Positions 16,906-25,336 of a stretch of DNA of 46,306 bases are shown here, in pieces (position 1 is the stretch's first letter; each line of letters begins with the position of its first letter). Location of the stretch: positions 1 through 46,306 of the forward strand of contig JACPEW010000022.1 of NCBI GenBank assembly GCA_016183305.1. The letters run 5' to 3'. The stretch is from Candidatus Daviesbacteria bacterium. Its GTDB lineage: Bacteria > Patescibacteriota > Microgenomatia > Daviesbacterales > UBA10151. Position numbers and translations under genes: made by a program. A model generated the notes under the pieces. That model was not told where the DNA came from. It did not search any database and saw only the letters and a list, made by a program, of their open reading frames with translations.

Positions 16906-18438
16906 CTATTCCCATTCCATGGTGGCTGGGGGTTTGTTGGTGATATCATAGACAACCCTGTTTACTCCTGAGACTTCTGTCACAATCCTTAAACTAATTT
17001 TTTCCAATACTTCATAAGGCAGTTTAGCAAAATTAGCAGACATAGCATCTTGGGCCTCTATTGCCCTAATAGCAATAGTTTCACCATAAGCTCTTTCATC
17101 ACCCCTTACTCCAGTAGTTTTTATACCAGCAAATACAGCAAACGCTTGCCAGAGTTTCCCCGCTAATCCATGCTTCTCTATTTCTTCTTGAACGATTTTG
17201 TCCGATTGTCTTAAAATGTTTAACTTTCTTTCATCTACCTCACCTATAATTCTCACTGCCAGACCTGGCCCAGGGAAAGGTTGCCTATTAATAATTTCCT
17301 CAGGTAATCCTAAAATCTTTCCAACCTGCCTTACTTCGTCTTTATAAAAATTCCTTAAAGGTTCTATTAACATTAAATTCATATCTTTAGGTAATCCTCC
17401 CACATTATGGTGGGATTTTATTATTACTGAATGCTTAGACCCAGCTGACTCAATTACATCAGGATAAATTGTTCCCTGGACTAAAAATTTAGCACCGGTT
17501 CTTTTAGCCAATTTTTCAAAACTTTGGATAAAAGTCTTACCAACCGCTTTTCTTTTTTGCTCAGGATCAGAAATTCCTTTTAGGGCTTTTAAAAACTCAT
17601 TTTTTGCATCAATAATTTGAATATCCATTTTGTAATGACTGGAAAAGACTTTTCTTAAGGCATCTGTTTCCCCCTCTCTCATCAGTCCTGAATCTATATA
17701 AAAGGAGGTTAAATTCTTACCAATTGCTTGATGTACCAGAAGTGCTGCTACTGAAGAATCTACTCCACCGGATAAGGCGCAAATTGCTCTCTCTTCTCCC
17801 ATAGAATCTTTAATATCTTTAATAAGATTTTCTACAGATTCTTTATCCAAGCTTTTCTTTTTAGGAGTAATCTCACAAATCTTTAAAAAGTTTTCTAAAA
17901 GCTGGCCTCCAAATTGGGTATGAACTACTTCTGGATGAAATTGGATACCAAATATTTTTTTGTTTTTGTTTTCTATCACTGCGTGAGGAATAGTCTCTGT
18001 TACTGCCATAGTCTCAAATCCAACAGGTACTCTAACCACCTCATCCCCATGACTCATCCAAACTGTAATGCCATCAGGTATACCTTTTAGTAATTGAAAA
18101 TTGAAAATTGAAAATTGAAAATTTAATGTAGCTGGTCCATACTCTTTCTTAAATCCAGCATTTACTTCACCACCTAATAAATGGCAAATTAATTGTTCTC
18201 CATAACAAATCCCTAAAATTGGAATCCCTAATTTAAAAACTTCAGGATCAATAGTTGGCGCCCCTTTGGCATAAACAGATGCAGGACCTCCTGAGAATAT
18301 AATTCCTCTGGGCTTTGCCTTCTTTATTTCTTCCATAACCAACTCAGGAATAGTGATCTTAACCTCCACCCCTAATTCTTTTATTCTCCTTGCTATTAAA
18401 TGCGCTGTTTGTGAACCAAAATCTATAAGTATTACCAT
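16906..18438 (-). CDS. guaA: GMP synthase (glutamine-hydrolysing)
   Basis: Converts XMP to GMP. The class I glutamine amidotransferase domain has Cys78 in GICYGEQ and His168/Glu170 in QFHPEV. The ATP pyrophosphatase domain has the loop LSGGVDSS near 221-228, and the dimerisation domain ends KPPATMEWE. Length is 510, typical. The amidotransferase domain contains an unusual NFQFSIFNFQ (about 106-115), encoded by five TTGAAAA units. It is the last gene of the purF-purND-purL-purQ-guaA string and overlaps purQ by seven bases. guaB, which makes XMP, is not in the window. Confidence 0.96.
   Translation of the reverse strand: MVILIDFGSQTAHLIARRIKELGVEVKITIPELVMEEIKKAKPRGIIFSGGPASVYAKGAPTIDPEVFKLGIPILGICYGEQLICHLLGGEVNAGFKKEYGPATLNFQFSIFNFQLLKGIPDGITVWMSHGDEVVRVPVGFETMAVTETIPHAVIENKNKKIFGIQFHPEVVHTQFGGQLLENFLKICEITPKKKSLDKESVENLIKDIKDSMGEERAICALSGGVDSSVAALLVHQAIGKNLTSFYIDSGLMREGETDALRKVFSSHYKMDIQIIDAKNEFLKALKGISDPEQKRKAVGKTFIQSFEKLAKRTGAKFLVQGTIYPDVIESAGSKHSVIIKSHHNVGGLPKDMNLMLIEPLRNFYKDEVRQVGKILGLPEEIINRQPFPGPGLAVRIIGEVDERKLNILRQSDKIVQEEIEKHGLAGKLWQAFAVFAGIKTTGVRGDERAYGETIAIRAIEAQDAMSANFAKLPYEVLEKISLRIVTEVSGVNRVVYDITNKPPATMEWE
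18093..18124. repeat. period-7 repeat inside guaA
   Basis: TTGAAAA repeated about four and a half times without error. It lies within the amidotransferase domain of guaA and keeps the frame open, encoding NFQFSIFNFQ on the - strand. Confidence 0.9.
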
Positions 18439-19220
18439 TTTGCTTCCTTAACAAACCTTACTATATTTTCAAACAATGGTAAACCCTGTGGCTTTTCTAC
18501 TGATCCTCTTCTCCAATTAGGATGTTGTTCAATCCTGACAAAACATTCCGGGTGTGGCATCATCCCTAAAATCCTGCCAGTAGTATCTGTTATTCCTACA
18601 ATTGCATTCAATGCGCCATTTGGATTATCAGGATATTTTTGAGTTGGTTGGCCTTTTTCATTCACATACCTGAATGCTACTAAATTATTTTCCTCTACTT
18701 TTTTCAAAGTTTTTTCATCAGTTAAAAACTTGCCTTCACCATGAGCAACCGGCAGCCAAATTATTTGATTATCTAAACCCGCAAAAAATGGGCTGTTATT
18801 TTTCTCATTAAGTTTCACTTTAATCCATCTGCATTCAAAATGTCCGGAATCATTATTAGTCAAAGTCACATCCATCTCTCCAACTTTCCTAAAAGGCAAC
18901 AGCCCAGTCCTTACCAAAACCTGGAAACCATTACAGACTCCTAGTATTACTGTATCCTTTCTTTCAATAAACTGTCTCATCCCGTTACCTAAAAAAGCAG
19001 TTAACTCTATTGCTAAGATTTTTCCTGAGACAATATCATCACCATAAGCAAACCCGCCTGGTAAAGCCAAGACTTGATAATCTTTCATTTTTCTCTGACC
19101 GCTCCTTAAAAGGTTAACATGGACCACTTCAGGATCCCCACCTGCTGCTTTAAAAGCATAAGCCATTTCTGCGTCTCTGTTTGTCCCATCTGCTTTTAGT
19201 ACTAATACTTTAGGTTTCAT
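18432..19220 (-). CDS. purQ: FGAM synthase, glutaminase subunit
   Basis: Supplies ammonia from glutamine to PurL for FGAR amidation. The 262 residues form one amidotransferase domain: LPGGFAYGDDIVSG, the nucleophile in GVCNGFQVLV (Cys near 95) and the His/Glu pair in MMPHPE. It is longer than the 225-residue B. subtilis form and has insertions around residues 120-200, as in other PurQ of this size class. Its start overlaps the purL end by 11 bases and its end overlaps guaA, which points to translational coupling. Confidence 0.95.
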   Translation of the reverse strand: MKPKVLVLKADGTNRDAEMAYAFKAAGGDPEVVHVNLLRSGQRKMKDYQVLALPGGFAYGDDIVSGKILAIELTAFLGNGMRQFIERKDTVILGVCNGFQVLVRTGLLPFRKVGEMDVTLTNNDSGHFECRWIKVKLNEKNNSPFFAGLDNQIIWLPVAHGEGKFLTDEKTLKKVEENNLVAFRYVNEKGQPTQKYPDNPNGALNAIVGITDTTGRILGMMPHPECFVRIEQHPNWRRGSVEKPQGLPLFENIVRFVKEAKW

Positions 19221-21933
19221 GAAAAAGCCTCCTCATTGGCTTCTGCCAAGTTTTCTTCAGATCCCTAACCGCAACATTAAATAATTTATCCAAATTTATC
19301 ATTGCTTCTTCTTGTGTTTTACCTAAAATCTTAAATGGCATTTTGGAAAAAAGTTGCTTGGCTACTTGCTCATCTTTTACCTCAACAATAAAAGTGCCTG
19401 CTGTTTCATTAAATAAGGATTCCACCTGGGAGGTGGGCTTTGACACCTCCCAGGTGTCTATGACTACCCCCATATTACCTCCAACACACATCTCAAAAAT
19501 AGCAGTAATCACTCCTCCTTCTGACACATCATGGCAGGATAAAATTTTATTCTTTTGGATACCTTGATAAATTGCCTCAAAAGTTTTTGGTAATAATTTA
19601 AGGTCCACTTTAGGAACAACATTTTTGTTATCAACTTTTCCCACTAAAACAATTGTTGATCCAGTTTTCTTAAAATCAGCTGTTACAGTCTTAGAAGCAT
19701 CAGGAATTTTCCCAAAAACAGACATACATAAAGTAGGAGGAATTTTAATAATAGTCCCATCGCTGCCTCTGTATGTTGAGGATAAACTGTCTTTTCCGGA
19801 AATCACCGGGATTTTAAAAGCTTTCATTAAATCCACAACTGCATCAACCATCTGGTCTGTTGCCCAAATAGTTTCCTCATCAGGAAATGGGCAAATATAA
19901 TTATTTATTAAAGAGGCATTTTTATAATCCCCTCCTACTGCCACAAAATTTGATAAGGCCTCTGCTCCTGCCCAAATACTACCCCAGTATGGATCAATAT
20001 TATTAAAGCTGGGATTTAATCCATGCGAAATTACAACCCCATATTTTTTATCTAAAAAAGGCCTTAAAACTGGTGAATCATTTGGACCATCAAGGCTTAC
20101 ACCAGAAAAGGGTTGCAAATCATTTGTACCCTGCACCGAATGGTCGTACATTCTAACAATTGGCTCTTTTGAACAAACATTTCCATCTGAAACAATTTTG
20201 TTAATCTCCTTTATCCACTCTTTTTCATTTTTTGGCACAGATCCTTCGACTCGCTTCGCTCGCTCAGGATGACTTTTAATATTTTTAGCAATGAGGATCT
20301 TTTTTGGTAAGCCATGATGTAGGAACTCCATATCTAAATCACATACAACTTTATTATTAAAAGTCACTTTTAATTTTTTACTGTCATCAAATTCTCCAAG
20401 TAGCGCATATTCAACGTTGTATTTTTTACAGATTAACTCAAATGCTTTGAGATTCTTCCTTTCTAAAACTACAACCATTCTTTCCTGCGACTCTGAAACC
20501 CAAATTTCCCAGGGAGCCAAGCCATGATACTTTAGCGGAGCTTTACTCATATCCACACTTACTCCTAATTCTTCTCCAATCTCTCCAACTGCAGAAGAAA
20601 ATCCTCCCCCTCCAACATCTTGTATCAATCTAATCAAACCTTCATCTCTTGCCTCAAGCAAAGCATCAAACATTCTTTTCTCTTCAATGGCATTGCCAAT
20701 TTGTACAGCTGAAGCATTAACTTCTTTTGTTTTATCAGTCATTTCTCCGGAAGAAAAAGTAGCCCCGTGAATACCATCCCTGCCTGTCCTGCCACCTACA
20801 ACAATTATTAAATCACCTTTTTCTGGTTTATCTTTTTTTGCATATTTTTTAGGTAATATTCCATATGCCCCAACAATTACTGAAGGCCTTGCCCGGAAAT
20901 TTTGATGGAAATGAACTGACCCATTATTAGTAGGAATTCCCATTCTATTCCCATAATCCCTGACGCCTTCCACCACTCTTTTTAATAAGTACTTTGGAGG
21001 CAAACAACCAGCTGGTAAATCTTTATCCTTTAAATCAAGCGGAGCAAAACAGAATATATCTGTGGAAGCAATATTTTTAGCTCCTTTGCCTGTTCCAGCA
21101 ATATCCCTAAATACTCCACCAGACCCAGTCATTGCCCCTCCATATGGTTCTATAGCAGACGGAGCATTATGGGTTTCTACCTTACCGCAAATAGCAAAGC
21201 CGTCATAAAAATCCATCACCCCGGAATTATCATCAAAAGCAGAAACAATATTTTTATTATGCTTTAAGGCTTCTTTTTTAATCCTTTTAATTAAAGGTTC
21301 TTTCTTTTTTCCATCAACTATTAAACCTGCTTTAAATGTTTTATGTCCTGAGTGTTCGCTCCAGGTTTGAGCTAAAGTTTCAAGTTCTAAATCTGTTGGA
21401 TCTTTCTCCATTTTTTGGAAGTATTTTTGAATTGTTCTCATTTCTTCCAAATTAAGGAAAAGCTTATCTTTCGACAACTCCATTAATTCTTCATCACTAC
21501 AATTTCTAATAGGGATAATTTTTGTCTTACCTGTTTTTCCTTCCAAAATTAAAGTTTTTGGTTCTTCTGTTACTATATGTTCTGTCAAAGGGTTAAAGAT
21601 GGGTGTATTGTTTGTATATTCTACAGAAGTATCTGCAGCTAAAAGTTTTATACCCAAATCTGAGGCAGCTTTCATAATTGATGCAACTTCAGGATTCATT
21701 ACCCCAGGTTTATAAGAAATCTCAACTGTAGTTACACCTCCCAAGCCACCTGGGGGGTGGGCTTTGACTCCCCCCAGGTGTGTGATTGGCTGATTTATGC
21801 TATATTTTTGGTTTATTTTTTCAGCCAGTAATTTCTCCGCCAAAATCTTAGCTTCTTTTTCAGATATACCCTCAAGCCGGTAAACTTTAATATTTTGTTG
21901 TCCGCTTGTCTGCACTCTGACTTTTTGAATCAT
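19210..21933 (-). CDS. purL: FGAM synthase, synthetase subunit with fused PurS-like N-terminus
   Basis: Converts FGAR to FGAM with ATP and ammonia delivered by PurQ. At 907 residues it lies between small PurL (about 740) and the 1,300-residue single-chain form. Residues 1 to about 120 look like a PurS domain, and the rest is the two-fold PurL core. Core motifs include the catalytic region ETHNAPSAIEPYGGA, GRTGRDGIHGAT and DVGGGGFSSAVGE. Three repeat-encoded insertions are visible: THLGGVKAHPPGGLGG near the PurS part, SHPERAKRVEGS mid-protein, and TWEVSKPTSQVE near the C-terminus. Sits between purND (5-base gap) and purQ (overlap). Confidence 0.95.
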   Translation of the reverse strand: MIQKVRVQTSGQQNIKVYRLEGISEKEAKILAEKLLAEKINQKYSINQPITHLGGVKAHPPGGLGGVTTVEISYKPGVMNPEVASIMKAASDLGIKLLAADTSVEYTNNTPIFNPLTEHIVTEEPKTLILEGKTGKTKIIPIRNCSDEELMELSKDKLFLNLEEMRTIQKYFQKMEKDPTDLELETLAQTWSEHSGHKTFKAGLIVDGKKKEPLIKRIKKEALKHNKNIVSAFDDNSGVMDFYDGFAICGKVETHNAPSAIEPYGGAMTGSGGVFRDIAGTGKGAKNIASTDIFCFAPLDLKDKDLPAGCLPPKYLLKRVVEGVRDYGNRMGIPTNNGSVHFHQNFRARPSVIVGAYGILPKKYAKKDKPEKGDLIIVVGGRTGRDGIHGATFSSGEMTDKTKEVNASAVQIGNAIEEKRMFDALLEARDEGLIRLIQDVGGGGFSSAVGEIGEELGVSVDMSKAPLKYHGLAPWEIWVSESQERMVVVLERKNLKAFELICKKYNVEYALLGEFDDSKKLKVTFNNKVVCDLDMEFLHHGLPKKILIAKNIKSHPERAKRVEGSVPKNEKEWIKEINKIVSDGNVCSKEPIVRMYDHSVQGTNDLQPFSGVSLDGPNDSPVLRPFLDKKYGVVISHGLNPSFNNIDPYWGSIWAGAEALSNFVAVGGDYKNASLINNYICPFPDEETIWATDQMVDAVVDLMKAFKIPVISGKDSLSSTYRGSDGTIIKIPPTLCMSVFGKIPDASKTVTADFKKTGSTIVLVGKVDNKNVVPKVDLKLLPKTFEAIYQGIQKNKILSCHDVSEGGVITAIFEMCVGGNMGVVIDTWEVSKPTSQVESLFNETAGTFIVEVKDEQVAKQLFSKMPFKILGKTQEEAMINLDKLFNVAVRDLKKTWQKPMRRLFHET
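19423..19456. repeat. palindromic element, copy 1, inside purL
   Basis: CACCTGGGAGGTG (19423-19435) and CACCTCCCAGGTG (19444-19456) are perfect 13-base inverted arms around the loop GGCTTTGA. In frame in purL; it encodes TWEVSKPTSQV. Confidence 0.9.
20239..20272. repeat. dispersed GATCCTTCG...CTCAGGATGAC element inside purL
   Basis: A repeat of the type GATCCTTCG, short variable middle, GCTCAGGATGAC lies in frame and encodes SHPERAKRVEG. The same ends recur in the purN-purD linker at 23237. Such elements are common in Patescibacteria assemblies, from memory. Confidence 0.8.
21747..21780. repeat. palindromic element, copy 2, inside purL
   Basis: CACCTGGGGGGTG (21747-21759) and CTCCCCCCAGGTG (21768-21780) pair at 12 of 13 bases around the same GGCTTTGA loop as copy 1. 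It is read in a different frame from copy 1 and encodes HLGGVKAHPPGG. Confidence 0.9.
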
Positions 21934-21938
21934 ATTTT

Positions 21939-23897
21939 TTAACTCTTAACTCTCTCTATATCCCTCCAGCCAATATCTTTCCTATAATGTAAATTATCTC
22001 CCTTAATATTAATTAACCTCATTGCCTGGTACGCTTTTTCCCTGGCTTCCAAAATATCCTTTCCTTCAGCTACTAAGTGAAATATTCTACCACCGTTTAC
22101 TAAATATTTATTATTAGATTTTTTAATCCCTGCCCCATAAATAGTTATGCCTTCTTGTTTTATTGCTTTATCTAATCCCAAAATTTGTTTATCCCTTACT
22201 TTTGAATAATCACCAGGATACCCTTTTGCAGCACCAGCAATACTAATTCTTATTTTAGTATCAACTTTTATTTTTAATTTATCTAGTTTAGTCTGGACAA
22301 CTTTTTCTGCTATGTCTAAATAATCAGTTTGAATACTTGGTAAAATCACTTCAGCTTCAGGGTCGCCCCATCTGGCATTAAATTCGATGATAAAAACTTT
22401 TCCATCAACTACAATTCCACCCAAATATAACACTCCCTCATAAAACCTATTTTCTTTTTTTAATCCATTAATTGTTTTTTTAAATATTTTTGATATTTGA
22501 TCTTTGATTTTTGATATTACCATCGGGTTACTAACACATCCCATCCCACCTGTATTTGGGCCTTTATCACCATCATTAACTCTTTTATGATCTTGAGCAT
22601 ATCCTACTATTTGAAAATTATCTCCATCACAAACAGCAAATGCAGAAAATTCCTCTCCCATTAACCACTCTTCTAGTAAATAAGTTTTTCCAGCTAACCC
22701 AAACCTCTCCATTTCCTTAATAGCAGCAGTTGTCTCATCTAAATTAGCAGCAGGAATAACTCCTTTACCTTCAGCTAAACCAGCTGCCTTAACAAACCAT
22801 TTGTTATTAGGATTTTTCTTCGCAAACTCTATTCCAGCTTTTTCTGACTTAAATATTTGGTACTTGGGATTTGGTACTTGGTACTTTTGCATGAATTTTC
22901 TTGCCCAAGCTTTATCCCATTCAATTTGCCCAGCTTTCTTAGTTGGACCAACAACAGTTATTTTCTTTTTAAGCAACTCATCCACCAGTCCTACTGCTAC
23001 TGCATTATCTTGGGCAACATCCACCAAATCCACTTTTTCTTTTTGGCAAATTTCTATAATCTCTTTAACACTAGTAGTTTTTAAATGGGGGTAAGTAATA
23101 ACTTGTTTTTGAGTATTAATCTGCATTAAATCATTACCAGGCACCGCTAAAATTTTACCTACTTTGGGAGATTGTGCATATTTATCAACTAATGCTGCCC
23201 CTCTTCCACCTCCATCAATTATTAAGATAGTTTTTAGATCCTTCGCTTCACCCCAAGGGTACTTGCCACTTCGTGGTGGCGCGCTCAGGATAACACTTCG
23301 TGTCAGTTTAGCTAATACCTCTACATATAGTTTATTCTCTTTTACTTTTAATCTTTTATATAAAGATTCTACTGTATCTCCTTTTCTAATTTTCTCAAAA
23401 CACCTTCCTAAAACTGGTCCAAAATCAAACTCATGTGTTAAAAAATGAACTGAAGAACCAGCATAGCTAGACTTATTATCTAGAAAGTTTTGAATCGCTA
23501 AATCAGCTAATTTCCCTTTATTCCAAAGCCCCAAACTTTTATCTGGATTTCTTACTATCCCTTCTAAACTGTCTGGTATTAGCCCGGGATGTAAGTTTAG
23601 AATTTTATCCGGAAAAGTATCAATGACTTCTGAAACAATAATCTGTTTCCATCCAGCCAAACAAATATATCCTACATTTAACTTCTTTAAAACTTCTAAT
23701 AGTTCTTCTTTTTCAGGGACTATCTTAACAGGAAGTTTGTGCTTTCTGGCTCTTTCCAGTCCAAGAGCCTCAGATGTATCAGCAATAACTGCTACCAAAT
23801 CCGCCTGAATTTTTCCTGACTCCACCCCGTCAATGATTGCTTGGAAATTTGTGCCAGTTCCTTTATTAGAAATTAAAACAGCTAACCTACACATCAT
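21939..23897 (-). CDS. PurN-PurD fusion: GAR formyltransferase + GAR synthetase
   Basis: Two consecutive steps in one 652-residue chain, in reverse of reaction order. The PurN domain (1 to about 198) has Asn101-His103 in NLHPGLIP and Asp158 in EFDFGPV, the folate transferase triad, with SVHF near 149-152. Residues 199-222 form a linker encoded by a dispersed repeat. The PurD domain (about 223-652) is an ATP-grasp with VVGPTKKAGQIEWDKAWA, KAAGLAEGKGV, DHKRVNDGDKGPNTGGMG and EFNARWGDPE. The common PEAPL motif reads AQDNAV. Two period-7 repeats add KYQVPNPKYQ and KIKDQISKIF to PurD. It overlaps purF by 11 bases; the start could be the first or second of two adjacent ATGs. Confidence 0.92.
   Translation of the reverse strand: MMCRLAVLISNKGTGTNFQAIIDGVESGKIQADLVAVIADTSEALGLERARKHKLPVKIVPEKEELLEVLKKLNVGYICLAGWKQIIVSEVIDTFPDKILNLHPGLIPDSLEGIVRNPDKSLGLWNKGKLADLAIQNFLDNKSSYAGSSVHFLTHEFDFGPVLGRCFEKIRKGDTVESLYKRLKVKENKLYVEVLAKLTRSVILSAPPRSGKYPWGEAKDLKTILIIDGGGRGAALVDKYAQSPKVGKILAVPGNDLMQINTQKQVITYPHLKTTSVKEIIEICQKEKVDLVDVAQDNAVAVGLVDELLKKKITVVGPTKKAGQIEWDKAWARKFMQKYQVPNPKYQIFKSEKAGIEFAKKNPNNKWFVKAAGLAEGKGVIPAANLDETTAAIKEMERFGLAGKTYLLEEWLMGEEFSAFAVCDGDNFQIVGYAQDHKRVNDGDKGPNTGGMGCVSNPMVISKIKDQISKIFKKTINGLKKENRFYEGVLYLGGIVVDGKVFIIEFNARWGDPEAEVILPSIQTDYLDIAEKVVQTKLDKLKIKVDTKIRISIAGAAKGYPGDYSKVRDKQILGLDKAIKQEGITIYGAGIKKSNNKYLVNGGRIFHLVAEGKDILEAREKAYQAMRLINIKGDNLHYRKDIGWRDIERVKS
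22485..22518. repeat. period-7 repeat inside the PurD part
   Basis: Units TTTTTGA, TATTTGA, TCTTTGA, TTTTTGA in tandem. In frame; encodes SKIKDQISKIF on the - strand. Confidence 0.8.
22859..22886. repeat. period-7 repeat inside the PurD part
   Basis: GGTACTT, GGGATTT, GGTACTT, GGTACTT in tandem. In frame; encodes KYQVPNPKYQ just after the ATP-grasp entry motif. Confidence 0.8.
23237..23305. repeat. dispersed element forming the purN-purD linker
   Basis: Begins GATCCTTCGC and contains GCGCTCAGGATAAC, the same ends as the purL copy, with small internal inverted repeats (CCACTTCGTGG, ACACTTCGTGT). It falls exactly between the two enzyme domains. Confidence 0.75.
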
Positions 23898-25287
23898 AAG
23901 ATATTTCTTTTTTTCTTTCTCCTATATCTACTGGGTAATTACCGGTAAAACAGGACGTACAGAGCAAATCTTCAGATAAACCAGTGGCTTTTATCAAACC
24001 TTCGTAAGATAAGTAATGTAAAGAATCTACCCCTAATTCTTTTCCTATTTGCTTAGTATCTTGACTTGCTGCAATCAAATCTTTTTGATTCGGGGTATCT
24101 ATTCCGTAAAAATCCGGGAATTTAACAGGTGGCGAAGAAACCAGTAAATGAACTTCCTTTGCCCCGGCATTCCTTACCATCTTAATAATTTGCTTGGAGG
24201 TTGTACCCCGGACTATTGAATCATCGATAATAATAACCCTTTTACCTTCTATAGCATGCTTCATTGGGTTAAGCTTTAGTTGAACTATATTTCCTCTGGT
24301 GTGTTTTTCCGGAGAAATAAAAGTCCGGTGGATATAGCGGTTTTTAATAAGCCCCATCTCAAAAGAAATTCCTGATGCCTTTGAAAAACCTAAGGCTGCA
24401 GGAATTGCAGAATCAGGTACTGGAATAACCACATCAGCTTTAATATTGTTTTCTTTTGCTAATTCTATCCCCAAATTTTGTCTAACTTGATCAACGCTTC
24501 TTCCTAAAATAATTGAATCAGGTCTGGCAAAATAGACAAATTCGAATACATCTAATTTTTGTTGGCCTTTTTCTACCTGAATACTTTTAAGTCCTTTTTC
24601 AGAAATTACCACCATCTCTCCAGGTTTAACTGGTCTTACTAACTTTGCTCCCACAGTATCAAGGGCGCAGGTTTCTGAAGCTATGACAAATCCTCCATTC
24701 AATTTACCAATACTTAAAGGTCTAATCCCAAAACTGTCCCTTGCTGCTACTAGCTTTTTCTCATCCATTACCAGAAGGCAAAATACTCCGGTAAAAAGAG
24801 GGTAGGCTTTTCCGATTGCTTTCTCTAAGTTTAACCCTTTTTTCATATAAACAGCAATTGCTTTAGTGATCATTTCTGAATCATTTAAACCCTGCGTGGG
24901 AATTTTTTTATTTTTCAGAAATTCTTTTAATTTAATAACAGAAGGTAAGTTGCCATTATGAGCTAAAGCTATATATTTACCGGAAGAAATTTTTTCTAAA
25001 ATAGGTTGGGCATGAGTAATTTTTGAATCACCTGAGGTAGAATAACGGTTATGGCCAATTGCCAGATACCCTTTTAATTCCTTGAGATCTTGCTCCTCAA
25101 ACACATGGGCTACTAAACCCATGCCCTTATGCAAATAGATTTTTTTACCATCAGAGGATGCAATGCCTGAAGATTCTTGACCCCTATGTTGAAGAGCCCA
25201 AAGGCCTGGATGAACTAAACGGGCTGCCTCAAACCCTTTCCCGTATACTCCGAATATTCCGCATTTTTCTCCTATTCGGTTTCCCAT
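23887..25287 (-). CDS. purF: amidophosphoribosyltransferase
   Basis: Commits PRPP to purine synthesis by making phosphoribosylamine from glutamine. The chain begins MGNRIGEK-CGIFGVYG, so a short propeptide must be removed to expose Cys9 as the nucleophile. The glutaminase domain (to about 230) has RGQESSGIA, HNRYSTSG and AHNGNLPS; the transferase domain carries VIIIDDSIVRGTTS. The C-terminal CTSCFTGNYP resembles the B. subtilis-type iron-sulfur ligands, though only part of the Cys pattern is clear. At 466 residues it is the normal size. It is the first gene of the purF-to-guaA operon, with a TATATT box five bases before its ATG. Confidence 0.96.
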   Translation of the reverse strand: MGNRIGEKCGIFGVYGKGFEAARLVHPGLWALQHRGQESSGIASSDGKKIYLHKGMGLVAHVFEEQDLKELKGYLAIGHNRYSTSGDSKITHAQPILEKISSGKYIALAHNGNLPSVIKLKEFLKNKKIPTQGLNDSEMITKAIAVYMKKGLNLEKAIGKAYPLFTGVFCLLVMDEKKLVAARDSFGIRPLSIGKLNGGFVIASETCALDTVGAKLVRPVKPGEMVVISEKGLKSIQVEKGQQKLDVFEFVYFARPDSIILGRSVDQVRQNLGIELAKENNIKADVVIPVPDSAIPAALGFSKASGISFEMGLIKNRYIHRTFISPEKHTRGNIVQLKLNPMKHAIEGKRVIIIDDSIVRGTTSKQIIKMVRNAGAKEVHLLVSSPPVKFPDFYGIDTPNQKDLIAASQDTKQIGKELGVDSLHYLSYEGLIKATGLSEDLLCTSCFTGNYPVDIGERKKEISYDV

Positions 25288-25292
25288 AGCCT

Positions 25293-25298
25293 AATATA
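25293..25298 (-). promoter_or_regulatory. -10 box of purF
   Basis: TATATT on the - strand, five bases before the ATG; the purF-to-guaA message should be leaderless. Confidence 0.55.
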
Positions 25299-25336
25299 TA
25301 CCAATTGCACCCCAAAATGCAAGTTTAGGCCATAAG

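Noticed and set aside
18093-18124. Tandem repeats as a CRISPR array
   Set aside because: Units are 7 bases with no spacers, and no cas gene is present.
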